Shown piece after piece: positions 1-9,326 of a DNA stretch of 64,000 nt (positions are counted from its first letter, which is position 1; every line of letters starts with the position of its first letter). The position numbers were made by a program, and so were the translations under genes. This DNA is from Vibrio sp. JC009 (GTDB lineage Bacteria; Pseudomonadota; Gammaproteobacteria; Enterobacterales; Vibrionaceae): positions 1,302,001-1,366,000 of the forward strand of contig NZ_CP092106.1 of NCBI RefSeq assembly GCF_029016485.1. Reading direction: 5' to 3'. The notes under the pieces are model-generated. The model had not been told where the DNA came from. It did no database searches and worked only from the letters and a program-made list of their open reading frames with translations.

Positions 1-1213
1 GAATAATGGAAGCTTCGGTAATCACCTGAGTGACGGAATCAGCACGTGCCTTTGACAGGTGCCAGTTTGAAGGAAACTTCAGTGTACGGATCGGCACATT
101 GTCCGAATGTCCGGCGATAATAATCTGTCCCTCGGCAAGGGAAAGGGCATCGGCAATACGCTGCAAAATAGGGACAAATGCCTGAGTGACGGTTGCACTG
201 CCTGAGCCGAACAGGCCTTTGTTTCTCAGCCGGATAATCACATCGGTATCGGCATCCAGCACTTCCAGAATGTCCTGAGCGATCTCATCGGCCAGAAATG
301 TGGAGACCCGCTCATAGAGGTTGCTTTCAATCACTGGTGGAGGCTCGGCTGCTTCGATAATCACCGCAGGAGGCTCTTCTCTGCCAATGGAGGCCAGATT
401 ACTGAATGCTGGGGAAGAGGCCTGATTAATCAGAATGCTGAATGCAAAATAGATAATCAGCAGCAATGCGCCCGTGACCAGAGCAATAACCCAGACAGGA
501 ATATAATCGCGGATCTTATGACTGGCAGCAGCTTCACCGCGCCAGTGAGGGGAGAGCTCCGGCTCCGCCGCGCCGCGCTGTTTTTTTATCAGCTGAAACA
601 GAGTCTCTTTTGCCTGCTCCAGTGCCCTCTGGCCAGTATCAAGTACGCGGAATTTGCCTTCAAATCCCATGCTCAGGCAGATATACAAAAGCTCAAGCAT
701 ATCCAGATGCCGGGCCGGATCTTTCATCAGGCGTTCAAGAATGACAAAAAACTTTTCTCCGCCCCAGGTTTCCTGATGAAAGCTCACCAGCAGGCTACGT
801 TCGCTCCAGCGGCTCTGGCTGCCCCAGGGGGTATTTAGCACGGTTTCATCAATTACGCAGCAAAGGCAGTAACGCGCAGCGTGAATGGTTTCTCTGTCGC
901 TGTGCTCCAGTGCGCTGGATTCAAAGCGCTTCAGTTCCTGCTCAACCTGCTGGCGCAAGCCATCTACGTTGCTGTGGCTGGCGCTGTTATACAGCTTGGC
1001 AATCAGAGAGAGCAGGGGAGAGGCGCTGGCTACCAGAGGATTCAGTCCCTGCTCAACGGAGTAGTTACCCGGTGTCACCGGAATATCGGGCGCAGCAGGC
1101 TTCCCCGTCGGTGGTGGCGGGGACTGTGGACGCATACCTCCCGGTGTCGGGCGGATAACCGTACTGTCTATATCAGTATCAGGGTTATCGAAAAAGGGAT
1201 TATCATTACTCAC
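1..1213 (-). CDS. tssL: T6SS inner-membrane protein TssL with OmpA-like domain (3' end cut by window)
   Basis: I translated this from the minus strand because the frame has no stop up to the window edge. It starts at a GTG at 1213, three bases after the tssK stop, with a GGGAG Shine-Dalgarno. About 404 residues are visible. Residues 1-50 are Pro-rich; 55-230 form the DotU/IcmH cytoplasmic domain; 239-262 form one membrane helix; beyond 300 is an OmpA-type peptidoglycan-binding domain with GHSDNVP at 369-375. TssL is part of the TssJLM membrane complex and here belongs to the evolved class with its own wall anchor. The final residues and tssM should lie beyond the left edge. Confidence 0.95.
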   Translation of the reverse strand, partial: MSNDNPFFDNPDTDIDSTVIRPTPGGMRPQSPPPPTGKPAAPDIPVTPGNYSVEQGLNPLVASASPLLSLIAKLYNSASHSNVDGLRQQVEQELKRFESSALEHSDRETIHAARYCLCCVIDETVLNTPWGSQSRWSERSLLVSFHQETWGGEKFFVILERLMKDPARHLDMLELLYICLSMGFEGKFRVLDTGQRALEQAKETLFQLIKKQRGAAEPELSPHWRGEAAASHKIRDYIPVWVIALVTGALLLIIYFAFSILINQASSPAFSNLASIGREEPPAVIIEAAEPPPVIESNLYERVSTFLADEIAQDILEVLDADTDVIIRLRNKGLFGSGSATVTQAFVPILQRIADALSLAEGQIIIAGHSDNVPIRTLKFPSNWHLSKARADSVTQVITEASII

Positions 1214-1215
1214 GG

Positions 1216-2553
1216 TTATTCTCCCTTAATGGCCCAGAACTCAAGCTCAAGCCCCGGGAAATCGCCGCCAGCATGGAAGGCAAATCCGCCGGAGGTGCTG
1301 AGTTGTTTCCAGAGTTCGCTGTTACGGTCCAGTTCGAAATAGTTAAATCCGGCGTGGTACGGGATCTGCCTTGGCGCCACCGGAAGCGGCCTGATGGCGA
1401 TGCCCGGAAGCTGAAGGTTAACCAGTTGGCGAATCTGTTCTACAGGGCCGATTTTTACCTGAGTCGGGAAGTGGCTTCGCAGGGTTTCAGCGGAAACCTG
1501 AGCGTTTACTGCCAGTACGAAATTGGCGCTGCCCAGCAGTGTATGGTCGCCAAGTACCGCAACATAGATACCGTATTTGCGGGCCTGAATTTCCACAGGA
1601 ATGGCGTTTTGCTCCAGAACCATGCTCAGAGACTGACGAAGCGACGACATCAAACCATCGAATGTGGTTTTCAGATCGTTATGCAGATATTCAGGCATAG
1701 CCTCAGGGCGTTTATTGCGTCTGGCAAAGGTAGCCAGTTCTCCGGCCATCTGAATACCAATGCGGAAGAACTCTTCCGGATGCACGCCTCTGGCCAGAGT
1801 CAGATGAGTAAAGAGCGGCTCAAGCCGGTTTACTGCCTGAAGCATCATAAAATCGGCGATTTCTGCAGCGCCGCCTCGGCCGGATTCAGTTACCCGGCCA
1901 GCTATGGCTTCGGCTCTGTGCTTTAGCATGCCCTGAAGTTCAACCAGATAACCGTGCACTTTGGGAACGGCGGAGCAATCCAGACACGGCGGGATAAAGT
2001 CCTTATCCAGAACCACGGTTTTATCGGCTTTCTTTTCGATAATCCGGCATAAAGGCATTTCAACAAAGGCGCTGCGATCTTCAGGCTCCAGCATCAGGTG
2101 CAGACAGAGCTCGCCGGTCAGAATGGCCGCTTCGCTGTTAGAGCCATGATTGCTGTCGCTGACATCCTGCTCTCTCGGCAGATAACGGGCCAGAATCTGA
2201 GGCTTTTCATTCGCGTCAGCCTCTATTTGTCCTTTGCGCCTTGCCGGAAGGCAGAGGTAGACAATAGTATCTCTGGTGTTATCGGGAACCGTCAGCACCT
2301 TCGGCGGCTGATCTTCACCACCGATATTAAATGGCGTGCCGTCCGGCAAAATTCCTGAGCAGCTTTCAATGGCGAGTTTTTCCTGAGCCAGCAGATCCTG
2401 AGTAATGCTCAGCTCGCTTATCCCCCAGCTGTAGGGGCGCATTGGTGCGCAGCGGGATTCCAGCAGCTGCTCAAGATGCCGGTCATGTTGCTGAAAATGT
2501 TGCGGACGCAGGAACATTCCCTCCGTCCAGATCACTTTGTTACGCCAACTCAT
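1216..2553 (-). CDS. tssK: T6SS baseplate protein TssK
   Basis: This 445-residue protein matches TssK (VasE/ImpJ) from its first residues (MSWRNKVIWTEGMFLRPQHF) to the end, at the usual family length. TssK trimers connect the baseplate (TssEFG-VgrG) to the TssJLM membrane complex. The start is supported by AGGAG about ten bases upstream. It lies 14 bp downstream of tssJ and directly before tssL, the usual tssJ-K-L order, so the three are probably cotranscribed. Nothing appears truncated. Confidence 0.97.
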   Translation of the reverse strand: MSWRNKVIWTEGMFLRPQHFQQHDRHLEQLLESRCAPMRPYSWGISELSITQDLLAQEKLAIESCSGILPDGTPFNIGGEDQPPKVLTVPDNTRDTIVYLCLPARRKGQIEADANEKPQILARYLPREQDVSDSNHGSNSEAAILTGELCLHLMLEPEDRSAFVEMPLCRIIEKKADKTVVLDKDFIPPCLDCSAVPKVHGYLVELQGMLKHRAEAIAGRVTESGRGGAAEIADFMMLQAVNRLEPLFTHLTLARGVHPEEFFRIGIQMAGELATFARRNKRPEAMPEYLHNDLKTTFDGLMSSLRQSLSMVLEQNAIPVEIQARKYGIYVAVLGDHTLLGSANFVLAVNAQVSAETLRSHFPTQVKIGPVEQIRQLVNLQLPGIAIRPLPVAPRQIPYHAGFNYFELDRNSELWKQLSTSGGFAFHAGGDFPGLELEFWAIKGE

Positions 2554-2567
2554 AATGGTTATTGCTC

Positions 2568-3110
2568 CTAAAAATCAAACTTGAGTTCTTCGTCCGGTTT
2601 GATTTTCTTTTTAATTTCGTCTGCCTTTTCAAATGAAAGGTCCATGGTTTTCTTGGAAACTTCGATGGCGTCTTTACTGATCCTGACCATAAATTTGTTT
2701 GATGAGCCTGCTTTTACCGGAACCACGGTGCGCCACTGAGCGGTATTGATATCCCGGAATGCGGCAACAAAGCCGATATAACGGGTGGAGAGGTGCAGCT
2801 TCTGCTCCAGTGACAACTCTTTTCCGGGAAACAGCATCACTTCGTTGTAGCCGAGGAGATCGTCGGCCAGCACGCCACTGTCCGGGTCGGTAAGAGAAAA
2901 ATAGTTGCCGGATTCAAATGTGGTCGGTGAGGCGAGTTCATAGATATAAACAACGGTGGGAGAAGGGTCGCCTTTGATATTCGGGTTCATATGAATTGAC
3001 CCGATAAAGTCAGCCTTAAAGGGAACAGACGTACTTGCGCAGCCACTGAGAAGCAGACCGGCAAATAGCAGAGACAGTACTATGCGAAACATCCTGATGG
3101 GTAACTGCAT
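2568..3110 (-). CDS. tssJ: T6SS outer-membrane lipoprotein TssJ
   Basis: This 180-residue protein has a lipoprotein signal peptide ending in the lipobox LLLSGC, followed by the beta-sandwich family typical of TssJ (VasD/SciN). TssJ anchors the TssL-TssM complex to the outer membrane. I chose the ATG at 3110 (MQLPIRMF) over the one at 3122 because GGAG at 3117-3120 is then correctly spaced. A 147-bp gap separates it from tagH upstream. That gap could hold an internal promoter, but I cannot define one. tssK follows after 14 bp. Confidence 0.94.
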   Translation of the reverse strand: MQLPIRMFRIVLSLLFAGLLLSGCASTSVPFKADFIGSIHMNPNIKGDPSPTVVYIYELASPTTFESGNYFSLTDPDSGVLADDLLGYNEVMLFPGKELSLEQKLHLSTRYIGFVAAFRDINTAQWRTVVPVKAGSSNKFMVRISKDAIEVSKKTMDLSFEKADEIKKKIKPDEELKFDF

Positions 3111-3257
3111 AAAAATCTCCATTTTTTATGGCTTATCTAATTCAAAAGTATAGGAGCTATTTACCGACCTCTGTGTTTAACACGCTCTTATTTCGTTGAT
3201 ATACATCAGACTGTTAGCGATTTTCTCTTCATTGAGAAAACCGCCGTCGTCAGTCTG

Positions 3258-4754
3258 TTATTTTCGTGACCGGGAAAGCCTCTCCACCTGCTCCTGATAG
3301 GCTTTGGAGAAAGCTTCGCCAAACAGTTCCTGAAAAGAGTCCTCCGCTTCTGTCAGGATCTCTTTGTATTTGTCTTCGTACTGCTCCCAGTACCATGCTT
3401 TCTTGGTTTCAAGCAGGCCCCGGCCACTTTTCTTGTCAAACTGGTTTCTGAGTTGTTCCGGCTCAAAGCGTTTTAGCATGGCGGATAAGGCAGCCTGCAC
3501 TCCTGCCATAATGGCAAGCTGGTGGGCTTCGATATCATTCAGAGCTTCATGCATGGCTTCTTTTGGCGGCAGATAAGCGCTGCTGGTCGGCATCAGCATC
3601 TGTCTGAGCGCTTCATCTACGGTGACAGAGAATTTAAGCGGATTGTTTTCCACTGCGCGGATAGTCGTTTGTTCCATACGGAATTCGCTTTTTACTTCTG
3701 CCCGTGCTCTTAGCATCTGCATCAAGCCATCCAGTGAGTCACGAAGCAGTTCGCCTGAAGTTTCCAGCACCTGTTCAGAGCTGGTTTCCGGAATGTTCAG
3801 TTGCTCAATTCTGGCTCCCCTTAGTAAGGACTGCATAGAAGCGCTGCCATTACCTCCGTTTGTGGCATGAACCTGAGTTCGGGGTTTCGATGCTCCGGGG
3901 TTTGGTATCGCAAAGCTTTGCGGGGCGGTTTCCTGTGCTGGTGGTGGTGTGGCTACCGGCTCCGGTGGTGCAGCGACCTGCCGTTCAGTTTGTGCTACAG
4001 GTTCTGGCTGGAAGACAGGTTCAGGCTGAGGTGGTGGTTCAGTGGCGACTTCCGGTTCGCTGTCAGAAAGAATATCCCAGTCTTCCGGAATGCTGTTTGG
4101 TGCGCTGAAAAACTGGTTTTCGGCGGGGACGTTGTCCGGCTCAGAGGCTCCGGTAAATTCCTCTTTACTGGCGTCGGCTAAAAGATCGCTGTCTGAGGCA
4201 AAAAAGTCATTTCCTGAGGGTTCAGGTTCGCCGAAATCCGGAGTAGGGGGGGAAGTGAAAAAGTCGCTGCCACCTGAATTGCTTGCTGGCTCATCGGACT
4301 GCCACGGCGGTATGCTCTGTTCAACGGGCTGATTGAAAAAGTCGTCTCTGCTTTCCGGTTCTTTTTCAAAGAAGTTGGTCTGGGACTGCTGAGCCGGAGA
4401 ACCAAATGGCGAGCTGCCCATTTCGAGCGGGTCATCTTCAATGCTTATTTGCAGAATATAGTCACCAACAACCAGTCTTTGTCCGTCGGCTAACTCCACA
4501 CTGCGGTCACGTCCGAGCGGATTGATATCACCTTCAAAAAACAGGCCGTTGGTGCTGGTATCAGTGACATAGAACTTACCGCTTTTGTAGGAGATAGCGG
4601 CGTGTTTGCCTGAGATAAAACGGTCAGGGTCGGGGAGGACGCAGGTGTTTGCAGCTGCGCGCCCTAAAGTGCCCCCGGATTCACCAATCTCTGCTTCGAT
4701 TGGTGAATCGGGTGGTTGTTTTTTGTAGCTTATGACTTTTATTTTGGTTTTCAT
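3258..4754 (-). CDS. tagH: T6SS-associated FHA-domain protein TagH
   Basis: This 498-residue protein has three parts. Residues about 25-105 form an FHA domain with the phosphothreonine-binding signature (GRAAANTCVLPD, then SGKHAAISY and DTSTNGLFF). Residues about 110-300 are an acidic, Pro/Ser-rich linker. Residues about 310-498 match the C-terminal domain of T6SS FHA proteins (VasC/ImpI/Fha). In Pseudomonas, Fha1 phosphorylated by PpkA switches the apparatus on. A transmembrane Ser/Thr kinase lies about 23 kb away at 27856-29784 and could play that part here. The gene sits between the C58-like gene and tssJ. Confidence 0.93.
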   Translation of the reverse strand: MKTKIKVISYKKQPPDSPIEAEIGESGGTLGRAAANTCVLPDPDRFISGKHAAISYKSGKFYVTDTSTNGLFFEGDINPLGRDRSVELADGQRLVVGDYILQISIEDDPLEMGSSPFGSPAQQSQTNFFEKEPESRDDFFNQPVEQSIPPWQSDEPASNSGGSDFFTSPPTPDFGEPEPSGNDFFASDSDLLADASKEEFTGASEPDNVPAENQFFSAPNSIPEDWDILSDSEPEVATEPPPQPEPVFQPEPVAQTERQVAAPPEPVATPPPAQETAPQSFAIPNPGASKPRTQVHATNGGNGSASMQSLLRGARIEQLNIPETSSEQVLETSGELLRDSLDGLMQMLRARAEVKSEFRMEQTTIRAVENNPLKFSVTVDEALRQMLMPTSSAYLPPKEAMHEALNDIEAHQLAIMAGVQAALSAMLKRFEPEQLRNQFDKKSGRGLLETKKAWYWEQYEDKYKEILTEAEDSFQELFGEAFSKAYQEQVERLSRSRK

Positions 4755-4840
4755 TAGCTTCCCCGGTCAGTTACAGATGTTAACTAAATTATAGGTACCA
4801 ATAAAAATATCGTAATTTTGTTTTTCCTGTCAGAAGTTCA

Positions 4841-5467
4841 TTATGTGTACGAGAAACCACCCAAAGCACTGCCAGCTGACTGGTATTTTTTAACGTAGCG
4901 TAACTGATGGCTTTCGATACCGCCGTATCCTGCATAAGCGCTATCCATTGCCTGTCTGAGCCAGTTAACGAATACGGACCGTTTCATATAATACTCTCCG
5001 AAATTTGGGTCAAATACGTAGATATGACCAGTCCCCCAGAAAGATTTCCCTGAACGATAGACTGCGATACTGTGTGCGCCACCATCATTAAACCAGAAGC
5101 TGTATACAAATCCTGTGCGTGATGTACTTCGAACCTGGCTGGCTACATCTGCAAAACTGCTTGGAGTTTTAAAATCGAAAACCTCAACACCAAGCATTTT
5201 CGCCATACCTACATCAGCATAACGTCCTCCTTCACGAACCCAGCGCTTACCAAATACGCCATACATAACCTGAACGCTTTTGGCTTCTCGTCGCATAGTG
5301 TCCATGCGGGTTGCGGCACCCTGACTCTTGTTCGCCATGATTTCCGACAACCATTTCAGTGAAAACATATGGCAGGCACCACTTGCTGACTCCGGATTGT
5401 AGTCAGTATCCAGAACATTAGACTGGTTGAACGGTGAGATTAAAAATGAACTCATATCCAAAGGCAT
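4841..5467 (-). CDS. Candidate T6SS effector: YopT/C58-like cysteine peptidase fold
   Basis: This 208-residue protein has no signal peptide or membrane helix. A strong AGGAGG precedes the ATG by seven bases. Three segments resemble family C58 (YopT-type) cysteine peptidases: Cys32 in SGACHMFSLKWL, His132 in GGAHSIAVYR, and Asp153 in YVFDPNFGEY. Their order and spacing fit a Cys-His-Asp triad. YopT-type enzymes cleave prenylated Rho GTPases or act as autoproteases in toxins. The gene lies between tssH and tagH, on the same strand, with gaps of 36 and 86 bp, so it is probably transcribed with the apparatus. No immunity-like gene is next to it, which would fit a eukaryotic target. Fold and effector role are inferred from motifs only. 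Confidence 0.62.
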   Translation of the reverse strand: MPLDMSSFLISPFNQSNVLDTDYNPESASGACHMFSLKWLSEIMANKSQGAATRMDTMRREAKSVQVMYGVFGKRWVREGGRYADVGMAKMLGVEVFDFKTPSSFADVASQVRSTSRTGFVYSFWFNDGGAHSIAVYRSGKSFWGTGHIYVFDPNFGEYYMKRSVFVNWLRQAMDSAYAGYGGIESHQLRYVKKYQSAGSALGGFSYT

Positions 5468-5503
5468 AATGTGTCCTCCTTTAATAGGATAAATTTAATT
5501 CGG

Positions 5504-8245
5504 TTAGTCAAACTTATAAACAAACTCTTGGTCTGTAACCCCAACATGTACCTTCTCAACTGCTTTACCTTCTACCATACATTTCAGCAGCTCTTCACTG
5601 ACAGCAGGTAAAACAGTATTGGTAAGAATGGAGTCGATCATACGTCCGCCACTATCCAGCTCGGTACAGCGATTTACGATTAGCTCAACGACAGCATCAT
5701 CATAGCTGAACGGAATCTTGTGATTTTCCACCACACGTTTCTCTATGCGCTTGAGTTGAAGTTTTGCTATCAGGCTAAGAACTTCATCAGTTAGTGGGTA
5801 GAATGGAATAGTAACCAGGCGGCCCAGTAGTGCTGGCGGGAACACTTTAAGTAGTGGCTCGCGCAATGCTTTAGCGATGCCTTCTGGCTCCGGCATCAGT
5901 TCCGGGTCTTTACACATGTTCATAATCAGATCCGTACCGGCGTTAGTGGTCAGCAGAATCAGTGTGTTTTTAAAATCGATTACCCGGCCTTCACCATCTT
6001 CCATCCATCCTTTATCGAATACCTGGAAGAAGAGTTCATGCACATCAGGGTGCGCTTTTTCTACTTCATCGAGCAGAACAATGCTGTAAGGTCGTCTGCG
6101 AACCGCTTCAGTGAGTACGCCGCCTTCGCCATAGCCCACATAACCCGGAGGTGAACCTTTCAAAGTAGAGACGGTATGGGATTCCTGATACTCACTCATA
6201 TTGATAGTGATTACGTTCTCTTCACCGCCATAAAGGGCTTCGGCAAGCGCCAGTGCGGTTTCGGTTTTACCCACACCTGAGCTACCGGCCAGCATAAAGA
6301 CGCCGATTGGTTTATTCGGATTATCCATGCCTGCGCGCGAGGTCTGGATGCGGCGGGCGATCATATCCAGTGCATGGCGCTGACCGATAATCCGCTGCTC
6401 CATAATGTCGGCCAGATTCAGTACGGTTTCCACTTCATTTTTCACCATGCGGCCGACCGGAATACCGGTCCAGTCCTGAACCACAGTGCCCACTGCGGTA
6501 GCGTCGACGCATGGCAGAATCAGCGGATTTTCGCCCTGAAGTGTCATCAGTTCATCCTGAAGGCTTTGCAGTTCTGTCAGGGCCTGTTCGCGATCGACCC
6601 CGCTCAGTTCCTGAGTCTGCTCCGCAACGGATTCAATTTCAGCAGCGGGTTCAGTTTCTTCAGGCTCAGCCTCTGGCTGCTCTGCTTTGTCGCTATGAGT
6701 ACCCAGTCTGGTTCTCAGCGCCAGTATTTGATCAACCAGAGCTTTCTCTTTCTCCCATTGTGCTTCTAGCTCTGCCAGCCTTGATTGTTCGCTGGCTAAG
6801 CTTTCGGTGGCATTGCTTTCTCTCTCTTTAATATCTACGCCAACATCTTTCTCTTTGTGGATAATTTTCAGCTCTGTTTCCAGTGCCATTATCCGTTTTC
6901 TGGAATCATCAATGGACGCAGGAACCGCGCCATGGCTGATAGCAACACGGGCACTGGCAGTATCCAGCAGGCTGACGGATTTGTCCGGCAACTGACGGGC
7001 CGGGATATAGCGATGGGAAAGTTTAACCGCTGCTTCTAACGCTTCATCCAGCACCTGTACTTTATGGTGTTTTTCCATGGTGGAGGCAACGCCGCGCATC
7101 ATAAGAATGGCTTTATCTTCAGTTGGCTCTGGTACCTGAATCACCTGGAACCGGCGGGTGAGGGCAGGATCTTTTTCAATATACTTTTTATATTCCGCCC
7201 AGGTGGTCGCTGCGATGGTGCGCAGTGTACCGCGTGCAAGAGCCGGTTTTAGCAGGTTTGCTGCATCACCGGTACCTGCAGCGCCACCGGCACCAATCAG
7301 GGTATGGGCTTCATCGATAAACAGGATAATTGGCTTTTCAGAAGACTGAACCTCTTCAATCACCTGACGAAGGCGGTTTTCAAACTCGCCTTTCATGCTG
7401 GCACCGGCCTGAAGCAGGCCAACATCCAGAGAACGCAGGGTCACGCCCTGAAGTGGCGGAGGTACGTCGCCTTTCACAATGCGCTGGGCAAAGCCTTCCA
7501 CAACGGCGGTTTTACCCACGCCCGCTTCACCGGTCAGTATCGGGTTATTCTGACGGCGGCGCATCAGGATATCTGTGATTTGGCGGATCTCTTCATCGCG
7601 GCCAACAATCGGGTCCATCTTACCGCTTCGTGCTTCTTCAGTAAGGTCTACGGTAAACTGTTGCAGAGCTTCCTGTTTGCCCATCTGAGCCGGAGAGGTT
7701 GCACCACTGGCTTCACCCGGTACGGCACCACCGCCAACCTGGAAGCCATCGTTGGCGGCCATATGATCTTCCGGTGAGCCGCCAACAATATCGTCAAATT
7801 TATCTGTCAGCTCTTCCAGTTTGATTTTATCGAACTCAGTGGAAATGGCTCGTAGCGCGTTGGTGAGCCGTTTGGTTTTTAGAATGCCCACCATCAGATA
7901 ACCGGTACGGATCTGAGATTCACCAAACATCAGAGTGGAATAGAGCCAGCTTCTTTCGACGGTTTCTTCGATATAGGAAGAGAGATCGGTTATAGAGGTC
8001 GAGCCCCTTGGCAGACGGTCCAGATGGTCGGTAATATCTTTTGCCAGCCGGGAATTATTGATCTCAAAGTGATTAATAATCCGCAGCAGATCGGAATCGG
8101 CAAGCTGGATAATCTGATGTATCCAGTGCACCAGTTCCACATAAGGGTTTCCGCGCATCTTACAAAAGACAGTGGCACTTTCGATAGATTTGTATCCAAT
8201 CTGATTTAGTTTGCCAAACAGAGCAACACGATTAATTTCAGCCAT
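5504..8245 (-). CDS. tssH: T6SS sheath-disassembly ATPase TssH (ClpV)
   Basis: This 913-residue AAA+ ATPase of the ClpB family has an N-terminal repeat domain (1-160) and two nucleotide-binding modules. Walker A motifs GEAGVGKT and GSSGVGKT lie near residues 240 and 655, with Walker B FIDEAHTL and LLDEVEKA. The coiled-coil middle segment has an Ala/Glu-rich stretch near 520-560. ClpV recycles contracted TssB/TssC sheath. Its N-terminal part and T6SS location distinguish it from the chaperone ClpB. It follows tssG by 28 bp. Confidence 0.97.
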   Translation of the reverse strand: MAEINRVALFGKLNQIGYKSIESATVFCKMRGNPYVELVHWIHQIIQLADSDLLRIINHFEINNSRLAKDITDHLDRLPRGSTSITDLSSYIEETVERSWLYSTLMFGESQIRTGYLMVGILKTKRLTNALRAISTEFDKIKLEELTDKFDDIVGGSPEDHMAANDGFQVGGGAVPGEASGATSPAQMGKQEALQQFTVDLTEEARSGKMDPIVGRDEEIRQITDILMRRRQNNPILTGEAGVGKTAVVEGFAQRIVKGDVPPPLQGVTLRSLDVGLLQAGASMKGEFENRLRQVIEEVQSSEKPIILFIDEAHTLIGAGGAAGTGDAANLLKPALARGTLRTIAATTWAEYKKYIEKDPALTRRFQVIQVPEPTEDKAILMMRGVASTMEKHHKVQVLDEALEAAVKLSHRYIPARQLPDKSVSLLDTASARVAISHGAVPASIDDSRKRIMALETELKIIHKEKDVGVDIKERESNATESLASEQSRLAELEAQWEKEKALVDQILALRTRLGTHSDKAEQPEAEPEETEPAAEIESVAEQTQELSGVDREQALTELQSLQDELMTLQGENPLILPCVDATAVGTVVQDWTGIPVGRMVKNEVETVLNLADIMEQRIIGQRHALDMIARRIQTSRAGMDNPNKPIGVFMLAGSSGVGKTETALALAEALYGGEENVITINMSEYQESHTVSTLKGSPPGYVGYGEGGVLTEAVRRRPYSIVLLDEVEKAHPDVHELFFQVFDKGWMEDGEGRVIDFKNTLILLTTNAGTDLIMNMCKDPELMPEPEGIAKALREPLLKVFPPALLGRLVTIPFYPLTDEVLSLIAKLQLKRIEKRVVENHKIPFSYDDAVVELIVNRCTELDSGGRMIDSILTNTVLPAVSEELLKCMVEGKAVEKVHVGVTDQEFVYKFD

Positions 8246-8273
8246 CCTTGTCTCCTTTTTCGATAATTCTGTG

Positions 8274-9326
8274 TTAATGCGATGCCGCGAACGGGTTGAT
8301 TACTATGTCGCTGGTATCAAAATTTTCCGAGTTGTCACTTTTACTCCAGGAGGTCCAGCCCAGCCTTCCTTCTGTGCCTGAAGTGCTGTTGTCTCCTAGT
8401 TTCATGGCAACAATCTCTTCTTTTCTGAGAACAAACCGGAGATCCCAGCTCATTTCATCGCCAATGTAATTCTTTACTACTGAGATCAGGCGTTTTAATC
8501 CCTGACCACCTGGCAGCAGGTCGGTATACTGATTTTGGTTTAGCGGTCCCACAGAGATGCGGAACTTGTTTTGCCTGTCCCATACCTTTGCACCGATTGT
8601 GGATGTAGTGCCCAGAGCACCGGTTTCCGGTGTCTCTCCCAGCCTTAACTGACCTTCAGGCGGAATATCCATCCAGTGACCGATAAACTGTTCCACTAAA
8701 ACCGGAAGCCTTAAGTACTCTTCTAAAATGGCTTCTAATCCGTCAGCGCTATGGGTTTGACCGGACAGCCAGCCAGAGAAGTAACGTTTGGCACAATCTG
8801 GCATGGCATCACGGGAAGCAAATGTGGCTGAGCCACTGCCGAAGGTGGCACCGATATAGTTTGCAAACCTGTCTTCATCCGGACGGTCTATGCTGATGGC
8901 AGGCTGAGTATTGGCCCACGCCCGGTAGAACAGCGAAAACATTCTGTGATGAAACAGATCGGCGAAGCGGGTGAGAGTTAAGTCCTCAGAGTTTTTCTGC
9001 CTGTCTCTGACAAACTCGGTCAGATGCAGTGGCATAGGGCCATTAGGACCAAACAGGCCAAAGTGCAGTGAAGTCAGGCGTGGTTTTGTTCCTTCTTCGC
9101 CGGGTGAAAACTCCGCGATACTTGATGGTGCAAAGATGCTGGAGGGCTCTTGCCCAAACCTGACCGGATCTTCCGCAGGGCGCAGGGATTCTCCTATGCG
9201 CGGATAGTCATGATGCGCACACTCAAGCGCCCTTAAAGCCCGGTAAAAATCGAACTGATAAGGCGATTGCTGCAACTCTTGATACAGCTCTAAAGTACGT
9301 GCCGCTTCCCGGTCCGTAATGGCCAT
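8274..9326 (-). CDS. tssG: T6SS baseplate protein TssG
   Basis: This 350-residue protein matches TssG (VasB/ImpH), which forms baseplate wedges with two TssF copies and TssE. Family features include the start region LQQSPYQFDFYRALRALE and the segment FGLFGPNGPMPLHLTEF near 110. The start codon lies 37 bp inside the end of tssF, so translation is probably coupled. Length is normal for the family. Confidence 0.95.
   Translation of the reverse strand: MAITDREAARTLELYQELQQSPYQFDFYRALRALECAHHDYPRIGESLRPAEDPVRFGQEPSSIFAPSSIAEFSPGEEGTKPRLTSLHFGLFGPNGPMPLHLTEFVRDRQKNSEDLTLTRFADLFHHRMFSLFYRAWANTQPAISIDRPDEDRFANYIGATFGSGSATFASRDAMPDCAKRYFSGWLSGQTHSADGLEAILEEYLRLPVLVEQFIGHWMDIPPEGQLRLGETPETGALGTTSTIGAKVWDRQNKFRISVGPLNQNQYTDLLPGGQGLKRLISVVKNYIGDEMSWDLRFVLRKEEIVAMKLGDNSTSGTEGRLGWTSWSKSDNSENFDTSDIVINPFAASH

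Noticed and set aside
881..1342. Long plus-strand frames opposite tssL and tssK
   Set aside because: They are shadows of the minus-strand T6SS genes, which show clear family motifs.
3222..3241. TTTTCTC/GAGAAAA hairpin between tagH and tssJ
   Set aside because: Stem of seven A/T-rich pairs without U tract; not convincing as a regulatory structure.
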